Made by a program: the position numbers and the translations under genes. The notes beneath the pieces are model-generated. The model worked only from the letters and a program-made list of their open reading frames with translations, was not told the DNA's origin and did not search any database. Of a stretch of 42,556 nucleotides of DNA, positions 14,650 through 22,652 are shown piece after piece (positions within the stretch are counted from its first letter, which is position 1; each line of letters begins with the position of its first letter). Origin of the DNA: UBA6544 sp049601975 (GTDB lineage Bacteria; Pseudomonadota; Alphaproteobacteria; UBA8366); the NCBI GenBank assembly GCA_049601975.1, contig JBMYRC010000020.1, forward strand, positions 1 to 42,556. The letters are read 5' to 3'.

Positions 14650-17414
14650 CAATCCTCCTCCGCTCTGGCATCGAGCGCGGCCTTGAGACGGTGCGGTAAT
14701 AAGGGGGCCTGGGTAACGCGGATGCCGGTCGCGTGGCGCACTGCGTTGAAGATCGCCGGGGCGGTCGGCACCAAGGCGGGCTCACCAATGCCTTTCGCAC
14801 CATAAGGGCCTTGGGGTTCCGGGTCCTCGACTAGGATGACGTCCATTTCCGGCACATCGCCGAATGTCGGGATCAGATAGTCGTGCAGATTTTCGGTGCG
14901 TCCCGGAATGTATTCTTCCATCAGCGCCAAGCCGATCCCCTGCGCGATTCCGCCATGGATTTGACCTTCTACCAGTGTCGGGTTGATGGCCTTACCGAGA
15001 TCGTGCGCCGCGACGATGCGTCGGAGATGAACGGTGCCGAGTTCCATATCGACGTCGAGATCGGCAATCTGGGCCGCGAACCCGTATGTAGCGTAAGGGT
15101 TGCCTTGGCCGTCGGCGTCGAGCGGTGTGGTCGGCGGATCGAACGTCCCTTCTCCCTGCAGGACGGTTCCCTCGTCATCGACAGTCGGCAGGGTCGAAAG
15201 GGCGATATGCGTTACGCGCTCGTCGTCGGAGACGGCGATGGTAGCACCTTCCAAACGCAGCGTTGCTGCGTCTCCTACATTCGCCATTCGCAGGATCTCA
15301 GCGCGCAAGTTCTGACCCGCGAGGAATGCGGCCTTGCCGGAGACGAATGTCTGGCGCGATGCCGATGTCTTGCCCGCATCCGCCGTGAGGTCGGTGTCTC
15401 CGAGCACCAAGGAGAAATCAGTGGTCGGCAGGCCCAGTGCATCCGCGCAGATTTGCAGCATGATGGTGTTGGAGCCCTGGCCGATATCAACGGCACCGCT
15501 GTAGAGCGTGAGGCGACCGTCACCGGTAAGCGCGACCCGCATGGTGGACGGATTCGACATCGAAGTATTGCCGCAGCCATACCACATGCAGCCGATCCCG
15601 ACGCCGCGTCGACGCACGCTGCCGTTGGCGGCGTTCTGAGCCTCGGCTTCTGCGCGGAGCCTTGTCCAATGAGGGCGCAGTGCTTCGAGGCATTCAGCCA
15701 AGCCGACGCTATGCTCCAGCTTTTGTCCCGTCGCCGTCGGGACGCCCGGCCGGATTGCATTGATATGGCGAAATTCCAGCGGATCGATTCCAAGTTGCAG
15801 AGCGAGGTCTTCATAAAGCTGTTCCTGCAACATCGCTGCTTGGGGCACGCCGAAGCCTCGGAAAGCGCCTGACGGTGGGCCGTTGGTATAGATCGAACGC
15901 GAATCCACCGCGATGTTGGGGACGAAATAAGGGCCCGTTGCATGCACGGGCACCCGGTCCGCAACCGTCGGTCCCCAGGACGCATATGCGCCGGTGTCAA
16001 AATCGGCGGACATCTCGAATCCGGTCAGGCGGCCGTCGGTGTCGGCAGCGGCGCGGGCGCTAACCATAGCTGGGTGCCGTTTCGTGCTCGACGCCATGGA
16101 TTCGATCCGCGTATAGACGCAACGCACCGGGCGATTGAGGTTCCAGGCCGCGACCGCGAGCGGCAATTGTACCGAGGCATCCAACTTGCCGCCAAAGCCG
16201 CCGCCGCAGGCGGACGGAATAATGCGCACTGCATCCTTCTCTACGCCTAAGACACGAGCGCATTCGTCGAGGTCCATATAAGGTGCTTGGGTACAGGCCG
16301 TGATTTCGATGCGATTGCCGACCCGTTCGGCGAACCCGGCCTCGGGCTCGATATAGGCGTGTTCGACAAAAGCCGTCTGCAGAGTGCCGTCCGCGACGGC
16401 GGCACTGTGGAAAGCCGCGTCCATCTCGCCTTTGCGCAAGCGCCCAGTGGTCAGGATGTTCCCGGGAGTGCTGTCGTGGACGGTCGCAGCGCTTGGTTGC
16501 AAGGCGGCGTCCACGCCGGTGACGGCATCTTGCGGCTGCCATTCGATAGGTAGGTCACCAAAGTCGATCCCATCCACGGCTTCCCGTGTGCCGACGATGG
16601 CGAGCACGGCCTCGCCTCGATATCGCACATGTCCGTCCGCGAAGACCGGTTGATCCTTCAAGTGCGGATAAACGCCGAAACTGTTTTCGCCCGGAACGTC
16701 CCGTGCACTCAAGATGGTCTCGATCCCATCCAAGCACGCCGCAAAGGCGTCGAGATTACCTACCTGAAACGTTGCCCGTGCATGGGGCGAGCGATAGAGC
16801 CGTAGCCAGAGTGCGTCAGCGGGTGCGCTATCCGCCCCGAATTGATCCGTGCCGTTAACCTTGGCGACGCCGTCGATGCGTTCCAACCGGCTGCCGACCG
16901 ATGGACCGTGGTGCCGCGCGGGTGTTGCTTCGGTGAAAGTGTGCGCATCCATCACCGCGTCGATAATTGTTTGATATCCCGTGCACCGGCACAACACGCC
17001 GCCCAGTGCGTCTTCAACGGAAGTTCGATCCGGCTCCGGTTCGCGGTTCAGGAGTTCAGTCGCGGCCATGAGCATGCCGGGGGTGCAGATGCCGCATTGC
17101 GCGGCACCGTGATGCAGGAAGGCGCGTTGCAGCGGGTTCAGTTCTCCCGCACTGCTCAACCCTTCGACGGTGGTGATCTCGCAGTCATCCGTCTGAGCCA
17201 TTGCAACCATACAGGCGCAGGCTTGGCGTCCGTCGATCAGGACCGTGCAGGCCCCGCAATCACCGGCATCGCAGCCGACTTTTGTGCCGGTCAACGCAAA
17301 GTCGTCGCGCAGCGCATTGGCCAGTCGTTTAAAGGGATCGCCCTTATAGTCGCGAGCTTCGCCATTCAGCGAGAATTGTGAGAGGCGTGTAGATGGAGGA
17401 TGAGAATCGTTCAT
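14649..17414 (-). CDS. Molybdenum hydroxylase: [2Fe-2S] domain fused to molybdopterin-binding subunit (xanthine dehydrogenase family)
   Basis: The 921-aa product joins two subunits that are often separate. Residues 1-160 hold the plant-type [2Fe-2S] domain (GCDAGDCGACTVLIDG with Cys 48/53/56/68) and the second cluster domain (CGICTPGM and LCRCTGYQTI, Cys 107/110/142/144). From about 170 on is the aldehyde-oxidase/xanthine-dehydrogenase Mo domain, with CGGGFGGKLD, GAFRGFGVPQA and the active-site Glu in GAKGIGEPALVPTAP. It should hydroxylate a carbon next to nitrogen in an aromatic ring or oxidise an aldehyde, passing electrons to the FAD subunit encoded immediately upstream (ATGA overlap). The following gene resembles 6-hydroxynicotinate reductase, which points to a nicotinate-type substrate. 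Confidence 0.92.
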   Translation of the reverse strand: MNDSHPPSTRLSQFSLNGEARDYKGDPFKRLANALRDDFALTGTKVGCDAGDCGACTVLIDGRQACACMVAMAQTDDCEITTVEGLSSAGELNPLQRAFLHHGAAQCGICTPGMLMAATELLNREPEPDRTSVEDALGGVLCRCTGYQTIIDAVMDAHTFTEATPARHHGPSVGSRLERIDGVAKVNGTDQFGADSAPADALWLRLYRSPHARATFQVGNLDAFAACLDGIETILSARDVPGENSFGVYPHLKDQPVFADGHVRYRGEAVLAIVGTREAVDGIDFGDLPIEWQPQDAVTGVDAALQPSAATVHDSTPGNILTTGRLRKGEMDAAFHSAAVADGTLQTAFVEHAYIEPEAGFAERVGNRIEITACTQAPYMDLDECARVLGVEKDAVRIIPSACGGGFGGKLDASVQLPLAVAAWNLNRPVRCVYTRIESMASSTKRHPAMVSARAAADTDGRLTGFEMSADFDTGAYASWGPTVADRVPVHATGPYFVPNIAVDSRSIYTNGPPSGAFRGFGVPQAAMLQEQLYEDLALQLGIDPLEFRHINAIRPGVPTATGQKLEHSVGLAECLEALRPHWTRLRAEAEAQNAANGSVRRRGVGIGCMWYGCGNTSMSNPSTMRVALTGDGRLTLYSGAVDIGQGSNTIMLQICADALGLPTTDFSLVLGDTDLTADAGKTSASRQTFVSGKAAFLAGQNLRAEILRMANVGDAATLRLEGATIAVSDDERVTHIALSTLPTVDDEGTVLQGEGTFDPPTTPLDADGQGNPYATYGFAAQIADLDVDMELGTVHLRRIVAAHDLGKAINPTLVEGQIHGGIAQGIGLALMEEYIPGRTENLHDYLIPTFGDVPEMDVILVEDPEPQGPYGAKGIGEPALVPTAPAIFNAVRHATGIRVTQAPLLPHRLKAALDARAEED

Positions 17415-18271
17415 GCGGCACTCCCTATTTCCGTCAGCAGACGACGGACCAAGGTCTCCGCCGAGGATTGCCGATAACCGGCATCGCCGCGCACGTCGTC
17501 GATGGGAGAGAGCGGCGACAACATTGCAGGCGTGAGGATGGTGCCGATGGAACGGTCACGGGTGCTCCCGACCAGCGCCTCTTCAAGCTCGGGCAAGCGT
17601 TGTGCGACTGCCGAGCAAGAACCGACCGCAACCCGCGCATGTAGAATGCGATCGTCGTCGTCGCAATCGATCACGGCGGCGACCATTGCGATGGAAATTA
17701 CCAAATAACGCCGCGCGCCTAGCTTTAGGAATGCCGAGCGGGCCGCAGCGCCGCGTTTCGGGACGAGGATCGCGGTCACGAGTTCCGATTCACCCAATGC
17801 AGTACGCCGATTTCCTTGCAGGAAATCTGAGACGGGAAGGGTTCGGGTGCCGGTTGAGCTGGCGATTTCGATGTCGGCGTTCATGGCGATCAAGGACGGC
17901 ACACCGTCCGCGGCGGGGGAGGCATTACAGATGTTTCCGACGAGGGTGCCGCGGTTTTGAATTTGCACGCCGCCGACTTCACGACCGGCTTGTTTCAAGC
18001 CATCGAAATATCGCGGCAGATCGCGCTCGACGAGTTCCGTCCAGGTGACGCGGCTACCGATGCGAAAGCGGTCATCTTGTTCTTGAATACCGCTTAACCC
18101 GTCGATGGCTGAAATATCGAGAATCCGTGTCGGCGCGGGCCGTCCCCAGGCGAAAGCGTCCGTCGCGACGGGATACACATCGGTCCCACCCGCCAAGACT
18201 GTCCAGTCGCCGCCCGCGAGAATTCCGAGAGCTGCGTCGAGCGATTTTGGTCTTTCGTAGGCTTCAGGCAT
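17411..18271 (-). CDS. FAD-binding subunit of molybdenum hydroxylase
   Basis: The 286-aa product has the FAD_binding_5/CO-dehydrogenase flavoprotein architecture: LAGGTDVYP, IGSRVTWTELV, QIQNRGTLVGNICNASPAAD, then the C-terminal domain with SAFLKLGARRYLVIS. It takes electrons from the [2Fe-2S] centres of the fused hydroxylase and passes them to an acceptor such as NAD or quinone. ATG 18271 is the first gene of a six-gene operon running to 9274; the stop overlaps the next start (ATGA). Immediately upstream, a perfect 8-bp-arm palindrome overlaps a predicted -10 box, so transcription is likely to be controlled by the MarR protein of the preceding operon. Confidence 0.92.
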   Translation of the reverse strand: MPEAYERPKSLDAALGILAGGDWTVLAGGTDVYPVATDAFAWGRPAPTRILDISAIDGLSGIQEQDDRFRIGSRVTWTELVERDLPRYFDGLKQAGREVGGVQIQNRGTLVGNICNASPAADGVPSLIAMNADIEIASSTGTRTLPVSDFLQGNRRTALGESELVTAILVPKRGAAARSAFLKLGARRYLVISIAMVAAVIDCDDDDRILHARVAVGSCSAVAQRLPELEEALVGSTRDRSIGTILTPAMLSPLSPIDDVRGDAGYRQSSAETLVRRLLTEIGSAA

Positions 18272-18281
18272 GGTTCAATTA

Positions 18282-18299
18282 TTGTTTGTTCACAAACAA
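18282..18299. promoter_or_regulatory. Palindromic operator before the hydroxylase operon
   Basis: TTGTTTGTTCACAAACAA is a perfect inverted repeat with 8-bp arms and a 2-bp centre. It lies 11-28 bp before the FAD-subunit start and overlaps the predicted -10 box TAATTT by two bases. The size and symmetry suit a MarR dimer, and marR is the gene just upstream. A near-identical site precedes hyuA at 22589-22606. Confidence 0.8.
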
Positions 18300-18326
18300 A
18301 TTACGTTATTCCGATATCCGGTTCAA
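18298..18326 (-). promoter_or_regulatory. Predicted sigma-70-type promoter of the hydroxylase operon
   Basis: On the minus strand, TTGAAC (18326-18321) and TAATTT (18303-18298) are separated by exactly 17 bp. The -35 box overlaps the marR stop codon. The palindrome directly follows and overlaps the -10 box, the arrangement expected for repression. Confidence 0.55.
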
Positions 18327-18754
18327 GAGAGCTTTCTCAGCATGTCCAAAAGGGTCTTTCTATCTTTTGCGCTGAGCGGCTCCAGCGTTTTCGTGGTGAT
18401 GGCTTCCGCGGCCGGTATGACTTCACGTATGAACTGCTCGCCGATCGAGGAAAGTCTCCAGAGACTGCGCCGGCGATCTTCAGGGTCTGGTCGGGCGTCG
18501 ATTAGTTTACGTTCGCGCAGACGCCGCACGACGCCCTGCACGGTGGCCGGGTCCATGGCGGTCAGGCGTCCCAACAGATTTTGCGAGACCTCGCCCTCGT
18601 CACCAATTTTGACCAAGACGGCGAATTGCAGCGGGGTTAATTGCTTGGCGCCGAGACCTTCGAAGAAGATCGCCGCGTGTCGTTGGTTGGCGCGGCGCAG
18701 CAAATGTCCGACCTGGTCTTCCAGCTTGTAGGGAGGGGAGGGTGATTTTGCCAA
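18323..18754 (-). CDS. MarR-family transcriptional regulator
   Basis: From TTG 18754 the product is about 143 aa, the usual MarR size; a longer ATG frame to 18832 is rejected because it would overlap hyuB by 68 bp with a low-complexity arginine-rich leader, whereas GGAGCACC lies just before the TTG. The winged-helix domain is plain: LTPLQFAVLVKIGDEGEVSQNLLGRL, then DPATVQGVVRRLRERKLIDARPDPEDRRRSLWRLS. MarR proteins bind palindromes as dimers and usually release them when bound to an aromatic or heterocyclic ligand. It is the third gene of hyuA-hyuB-marR. The matching palindromes before hyuA and before the FAD-subunit gene are its likely operators, giving autoregulation and coordinated control of both operons. 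Confidence 0.88.
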   Translation of the reverse strand: MAKSPSPPYKLEDQVGHLLRRANQRHAAIFFEGLGAKQLTPLQFAVLVKIGDEGEVSQNLLGRLTAMDPATVQGVVRRLRERKLIDARPDPEDRRRSLWRLSSIGEQFIREVIPAAEAITTKTLEPLSAKDRKTLLDMLRKLS

Positions 18755-18764
18755 TGTGGTGCTC

Positions 18765-20507
18765 CTACCGCGACCGGATGGACGCGGTGGCGTCGCTGTC
18801 GATATCCGACAAGTCACCTGCGAGCACGACACCGAAGAGCGCCTGCGCTTGATCTACTGTGTAGTAGCCCCGCCGCACATCCTGCAGAACCGCATCAGGG
18901 TCGCGCTCGAACGGATTGCCGAATCCACCGCCGCCCGGTGTGCCGACAGCGACGATGTCTCCCGGTTGGATCGGAATATCTTGATCCTTTGAGAGATGTT
19001 CCGGTGTATAGGATTCGCCGCCGCGCCGCACGGTAACTGTATTCTTGCCGCCATCACCGCCACCCAGTGCGCCCTGTGGGCCAACCCGGCCGTGATCCAT
19101 GACGAAGGAAGCTTGCGCCTCGCCGCGACGCAGCTCGACCGTGTAATTGACGCCGAAGCCGCCCCGTTGTTTCCCGGCGCCGCCGGAGCCTTCCCGCAAT
19201 CCGTATTCGTGAAACAGCACTGGATAGTACTGCTCCAGCACTTCGATGGGCTGGGTCTTCGAGATGCCGATGGTCGAACAGCCGTTTGTCAGGCCGTCGT
19301 GATCCGCGTTGCCGCCATATCCACCACCGCTGATTTGATACATCACGAAGGACCGGTCCTTTTCCGGGTCGTAGCCGCCGAGCGCGAAATTACCGCTTGA
19401 GCCCGCGGGGGCCGCCGTGACGATATCCGGGAGCGGTTCGACCAGAGCCGCGAACACGGCTTCGGCGATACGCTGCGAGACTTCGGCGGCGCAACCCGAG
19501 ACCGGGCGCGGATACTTCGCATAAAGGAAAGTGCCTTCCGGGTCCTTGATATGTAGCGGATCGAAAGTACCCGCATTGATCGGAGCTTCGGGGAAGATGT
19601 GCTTCATCGCCAGATAAACCGAGGAGCGCGTGGTCGCGATGACGCTGTTCATCGGCCCGCGACAGGGCGGGCTCGACCCCTCGAAATCGAAATATAGATC
19701 GCCGTCTTTCTTCTCGATGGAGACCGCGATCCGCAACGGCTCGTCCACGACGCCATCGGAATCAACCCAGGCTTCTCCCCGATAGGTACCGTCCGGAATT
19801 TGTGTGATCTTGGCCCGCATTTGTTGCGCGGCCCGGGCGCGCCATTCGCGGACGGCGGATTTCACCGTATCCGCTCCGTAGCGCTCGAGCAGAGCCGTCA
19901 ATTGCCGCGCCCCCACCTTCAACGCCGCGATCTGGGCCTTGATGTCGCCGATTCGTTGGTCTGCGATGCGGATGTTGGAACAGATGATCGCGTAAATCTC
20001 CGGGTCCATCTTGCCCCGTTTCACCAGCTTGACCGGTGGCAGGCGCAGGCCTTCTTGTTCGACTTCCGTGGCGTTCGCGGAAAATCCACCGGGAACCGAA
20101 CCGCCGATATCCGGCCAATGCCCGGTGTTCGACAGCCAAGAGAACAGTTTGCCTTCGTAGTAGAAGGGCATGGCGAAGCGCACATCCATCAAATGCGTCC
20201 CACCGAGATAAGGGTCATTGACGATATAGACGTCGCCTTCGTCCGGCGGCAGTGCTTTGCCGGTCTTGATGAAATCGATCAACGTCATCGTGGAGAACTG
20301 CATCGTGCCGACGAAGACCGGCAAGCCCAACTCGCCCTGTGCGATAAGCTCGCCCGTCTCCGCATCGTAGATGCCGTCGGAACGGTCGTTGGCTTCCGCG
20401 ATAACAGGAGAGAAGGCGGAGCGCGAAAACGTCAAATCCATCTCGTCGCAGACTTGCTGCAACCCCGCTTGGATGACGCTCAGGGTAATCGGGTCGATGT
20501 CGCTCAT
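18765..20507 (-). CDS. Hydantoinase B / 5-oxoprolinase beta-type subunit
   Basis: The 580-aa product is a full HyuB-family protein: ITLSVIQAGLQQVCDEMDLT and SRSAFSPVIAEANDRSDGIYDAETGELIAQGELGLPVF at the N-terminus, DVYIVNDPYLGGTHLMDVRF, later GGGYGGNADHDG and RGGFGVNYTVELRRGEA, ending in GGGGFGNPFERDP. HyuA/HyuB pairs perform ATP-dependent hydrolysis of cyclic imides or lactams such as hydantoins and 5-oxoproline. The start overlaps hyuA by four bases (ATGA), so the two are translated together as a complex. The gene is followed 10 bp later by marR. Its regulation together with a molybdenum hydroxylase and an Fe-S reductase suggests a role in opening a heterocyclic lactam. The substrate is not visible from sequence. 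Confidence 0.9.
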   Translation of the reverse strand: MSDIDPITLSVIQAGLQQVCDEMDLTFSRSAFSPVIAEANDRSDGIYDAETGELIAQGELGLPVFVGTMQFSTMTLIDFIKTGKALPPDEGDVYIVNDPYLGGTHLMDVRFAMPFYYEGKLFSWLSNTGHWPDIGGSVPGGFSANATEVEQEGLRLPPVKLVKRGKMDPEIYAIICSNIRIADQRIGDIKAQIAALKVGARQLTALLERYGADTVKSAVREWRARAAQQMRAKITQIPDGTYRGEAWVDSDGVVDEPLRIAVSIEKKDGDLYFDFEGSSPPCRGPMNSVIATTRSSVYLAMKHIFPEAPINAGTFDPLHIKDPEGTFLYAKYPRPVSGCAAEVSQRIAEAVFAALVEPLPDIVTAAPAGSSGNFALGGYDPEKDRSFVMYQISGGGYGGNADHDGLTNGCSTIGISKTQPIEVLEQYYPVLFHEYGLREGSGGAGKQRGGFGVNYTVELRRGEAQASFVMDHGRVGPQGALGGGDGGKNTVTVRRGGESYTPEHLSKDQDIPIQPGDIVAVGTPGGGGFGNPFERDPDAVLQDVRRGYYTVDQAQALFGVVLAGDLSDIDSDATASIRSR

Positions 20508-22564
20508 CGGATGTCCCCAATTTCGATCAATAAGTTTCCGTCACGGTCCACTTCGACGCTGTTGCCGGGCTCGATGACGATGGTGGTGTCCATCTGCTCG
20601 ACGATGGCGGGGCCGTTGAACTTTCCGCTGATGGGCAGCCGGTCGCGGGCATAGATGGTGGTGGCGTGCCATTCGCCGTCGAACCACACCTGCCTTTGCC
20701 CCTCCGTGGCCTCTTCGACGCTGGCGGCACGCAAGGACGGGTCCAGAATGCGCCCAAGATCGAATTCCGGGCGCAAACCAATGACCGATGTCTTGAGATT
20801 GACTAAATTCGCGCGAATTTCAGGCAGTTCGACCTGGAAACGATCGAAATAGGCCGCTTCGAAGATGCGCTGGATCTCCTCTCGGGAGGTGTCGAGGCTG
20901 GGTAGGGAGATCGAGATTAGATGGGTTTGTCCGATGAATTGCATATCGGCGCCGTGCAGGATACGCATGTCGTCAATTTCAATTGTTTCGGAATCGATAA
21001 GATGCCGGCCGTCAGTGATTTGTTCGGCAAATATACCCTGCACGCTCGCCATATCGACCTGATCGAGTGGTCGGTTCACTGTGCGAACGAAATCGTGCCG
21101 AACGTCAGCGACGACGCAGCCGAGCGCGTTGGTGATCCCGGGACGTGTGGGCACCAACACACGGGGAATGCCAAGTTCCTTTGCAAGCGATACCGCATGT
21201 AAGGGACCCGCTCCGCCAAAAGCAAAGAGCGTGAAGTCGCGAGGGTCATGCCCTTTCGATATCGATACAATCCTTATCGCGCCGGCCATTCGGTCGTTGG
21301 CGACCCGTAGAATAGCGCCCGCCGACGTATCCACGTCAAGGCTGAGCGGAGCGGCGACCTTCTCTTCGAAAACCCGCCGTATGGCGTCGATGGCGGGTGT
21401 GCCTTCGGTCGCCAGGAGTTTTTCGGGGTTCAGTCGGCCTAATAATAAATTTGCGTCGGTGATTGTCGGCGCTGCGCCGCCTCGACCGTAGCAGACCGGA
21501 CCCGGTGTCGCGCCCGCGCTCTCCGGTCCGACCTTCAGCAATCCCGCATCCGTCACCGAGGCAATAGAGCCACCGCCGGAGCCGATGGTGCGCACATCGA
21601 CCATCGGGACATGGATCGGCATCGCGTATTCAACGTCGAGCTCGTTGCTGACCGCGGGCACTGCGTCCATGACCAACGCGACGTCGGTCGAGGTGCCGCC
21701 CATATCGTAGGTGATGAGATTGTCGATCCCGGCGCGTTTGGCGGCATGCGCGGCTGCCATCACACCCGACGCTGGGCCCGACATCACGGTTTTAGCGGCT
21801 TCCTTGTCGACAAGGCGGGCCGAGACCATGCCGCCATTGCCGTTCATCACCAACAGATCGCGCCCGAACCCTTGGGCCGTCAATTCGTCCTGTAAGCGAT
21901 TGATATAGCGATGTAAAATTGGGCGAACGGCGGCATTGACGGAAGCGGTGACACCGCGTTCGTACTCACGGTATTCCGACAACAATTCGTGCCCGGCAGT
22001 AATGTAGTCGTTCGGCCAAACCTCGCGCAGGATTTCCGTCGTCCGTTGCTCGTGGGTTGGATTGGCATAGGCATGGAGGAAATGTACGACCACGGATTCG
22101 CAGCCAAGCTCGATCAGGCGCGTGGCGGCGGCGCGAACTTGATCTTCATCCAAGGGAGTTACGACTTTGCCGGCGGCATCCATCCGCTCAGCGACTTCCA
22201 AGCGCAGATCGCGCGGGATAATCGGCTCGAAGGTACCGAACATGCCGTAAGGTTGAGGGCGGGTGCGGCGGCCGACTTCGATAATATCGCGGAACCCTTG
22301 GGTTGTGATCATCCCGGTGCGCGAAAGTTTACGCTCCAGGACCGCGTTCGTCGTCGTGGTGGTGCCGTGAACGATGGCGCCGATGGAAGAGAGTGCCGTG
22401 CCGGTCTCCGCTAACGCCGCCAATACTCCGAAAGCCTGATTCTCAACGGTCGTTGGTGTCTTGACCACCCGGACCCCGTCCCGGTCAACGAGCAGCAGGT
22501 CGGTAAATGTCCCGCCGACGTCAATACCGGCGATGACGGTAGTATCGTTTGGTGACTCGGACAA
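20504..22564 (-). CDS. Hydantoinase A / 5-oxoprolinase alpha-type subunit
   Basis: The 686-aa product has the ATPase-fold HyuA hallmarks: AGIDVGGTFTDLLLVDRDG (phosphate-binding), IVHGTTTTTNAVLERK, LRLEVAERMDAAG, NGNGGMVSARLV, SGPASGVMAA, ITYDMGGTSTDVALV, TIGSGGGSIASV, ATPGPVCYGRGG and FAFGGAGPLHA. It activates a cyclic amide carbonyl with ATP, while HyuB completes hydrolysis. The start is TTG 22564 (preceded in frame by TAA, with AGAGGG a few bases before). It is the first gene of hyuA-hyuB-marR; the operator at 22589-22606 lies 25 bp upstream. A second, non-identical pair is encoded on the other strand at 26.5-30.3 kb, so the two sets probably differ in substrate. Confidence 0.9.
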   Translation of the reverse strand: MSESPNDTTVIAGIDVGGTFTDLLLVDRDGVRVVKTPTTVENQAFGVLAALAETGTALSSIGAIVHGTTTTTNAVLERKLSRTGMITTQGFRDIIEVGRRTRPQPYGMFGTFEPIIPRDLRLEVAERMDAAGKVVTPLDEDQVRAAATRLIELGCESVVVHFLHAYANPTHEQRTTEILREVWPNDYITAGHELLSEYREYERGVTASVNAAVRPILHRYINRLQDELTAQGFGRDLLVMNGNGGMVSARLVDKEAAKTVMSGPASGVMAAAHAAKRAGIDNLITYDMGGTSTDVALVMDAVPAVSNELDVEYAMPIHVPMVDVRTIGSGGGSIASVTDAGLLKVGPESAGATPGPVCYGRGGAAPTITDANLLLGRLNPEKLLATEGTPAIDAIRRVFEEKVAAPLSLDVDTSAGAILRVANDRMAGAIRIVSISKGHDPRDFTLFAFGGAGPLHAVSLAKELGIPRVLVPTRPGITNALGCVVADVRHDFVRTVNRPLDQVDMASVQGIFAEQITDGRHLIDSETIEIDDMRILHGADMQFIGQTHLISISLPSLDTSREEIQRIFEAAYFDRFQVELPEIRANLVNLKTSVIGLRPEFDLGRILDPSLRAASVEEATEGQRQVWFDGEWHATTIYARDRLPISGKFNGPAIVEQMDTTIVIEPGNSVEVDRDGNLLIEIGDIR

Positions 22565-22588
22565 TGGACCCTCTGACCTGCATTACAC

Positions 22589-22606
22589 TTGTATGTAGAC
22601 AAACAA
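22589..22606. promoter_or_regulatory. Palindromic operator before hyuA-hyuB-marR
   Basis: Read on the minus strand this is TTGTTTGTCTACATACAA. One arm is identical to, and the other has one mismatch from, the operator at 18282-18299. Both sites share TAATTTGTTTGT with the predicted -10 box, at the same offset. The match between two distant promoters supports a common MarR-type repressor. Confidence 0.75.
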
Positions 22607-22633
22607 ATTATGCGGCCTTGTGTCGACTAGCAA
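22605..22633 (-). promoter_or_regulatory. Predicted promoter of hyuA-hyuB-marR
   Basis: On the minus strand TTGCTA (22633-22628) and TAATTT (22610-22605) are spaced by 17 bp, the same layout and the same -10 sequence as the hydroxylase-operon promoter. It lies in the 88-bp gap after the Mur-ligase-like gene. Confidence 0.5.
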
Positions 22634-22652
22634 GTGGCTTTTGGCGGGGCGT

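Noticed and set aside
14883..15872. 329-codon plus-strand frame opposite the molybdenum hydroxylase
   Set aside because: It mirrors a conserved gene in the antisense codon frame and shows no protein-family features.
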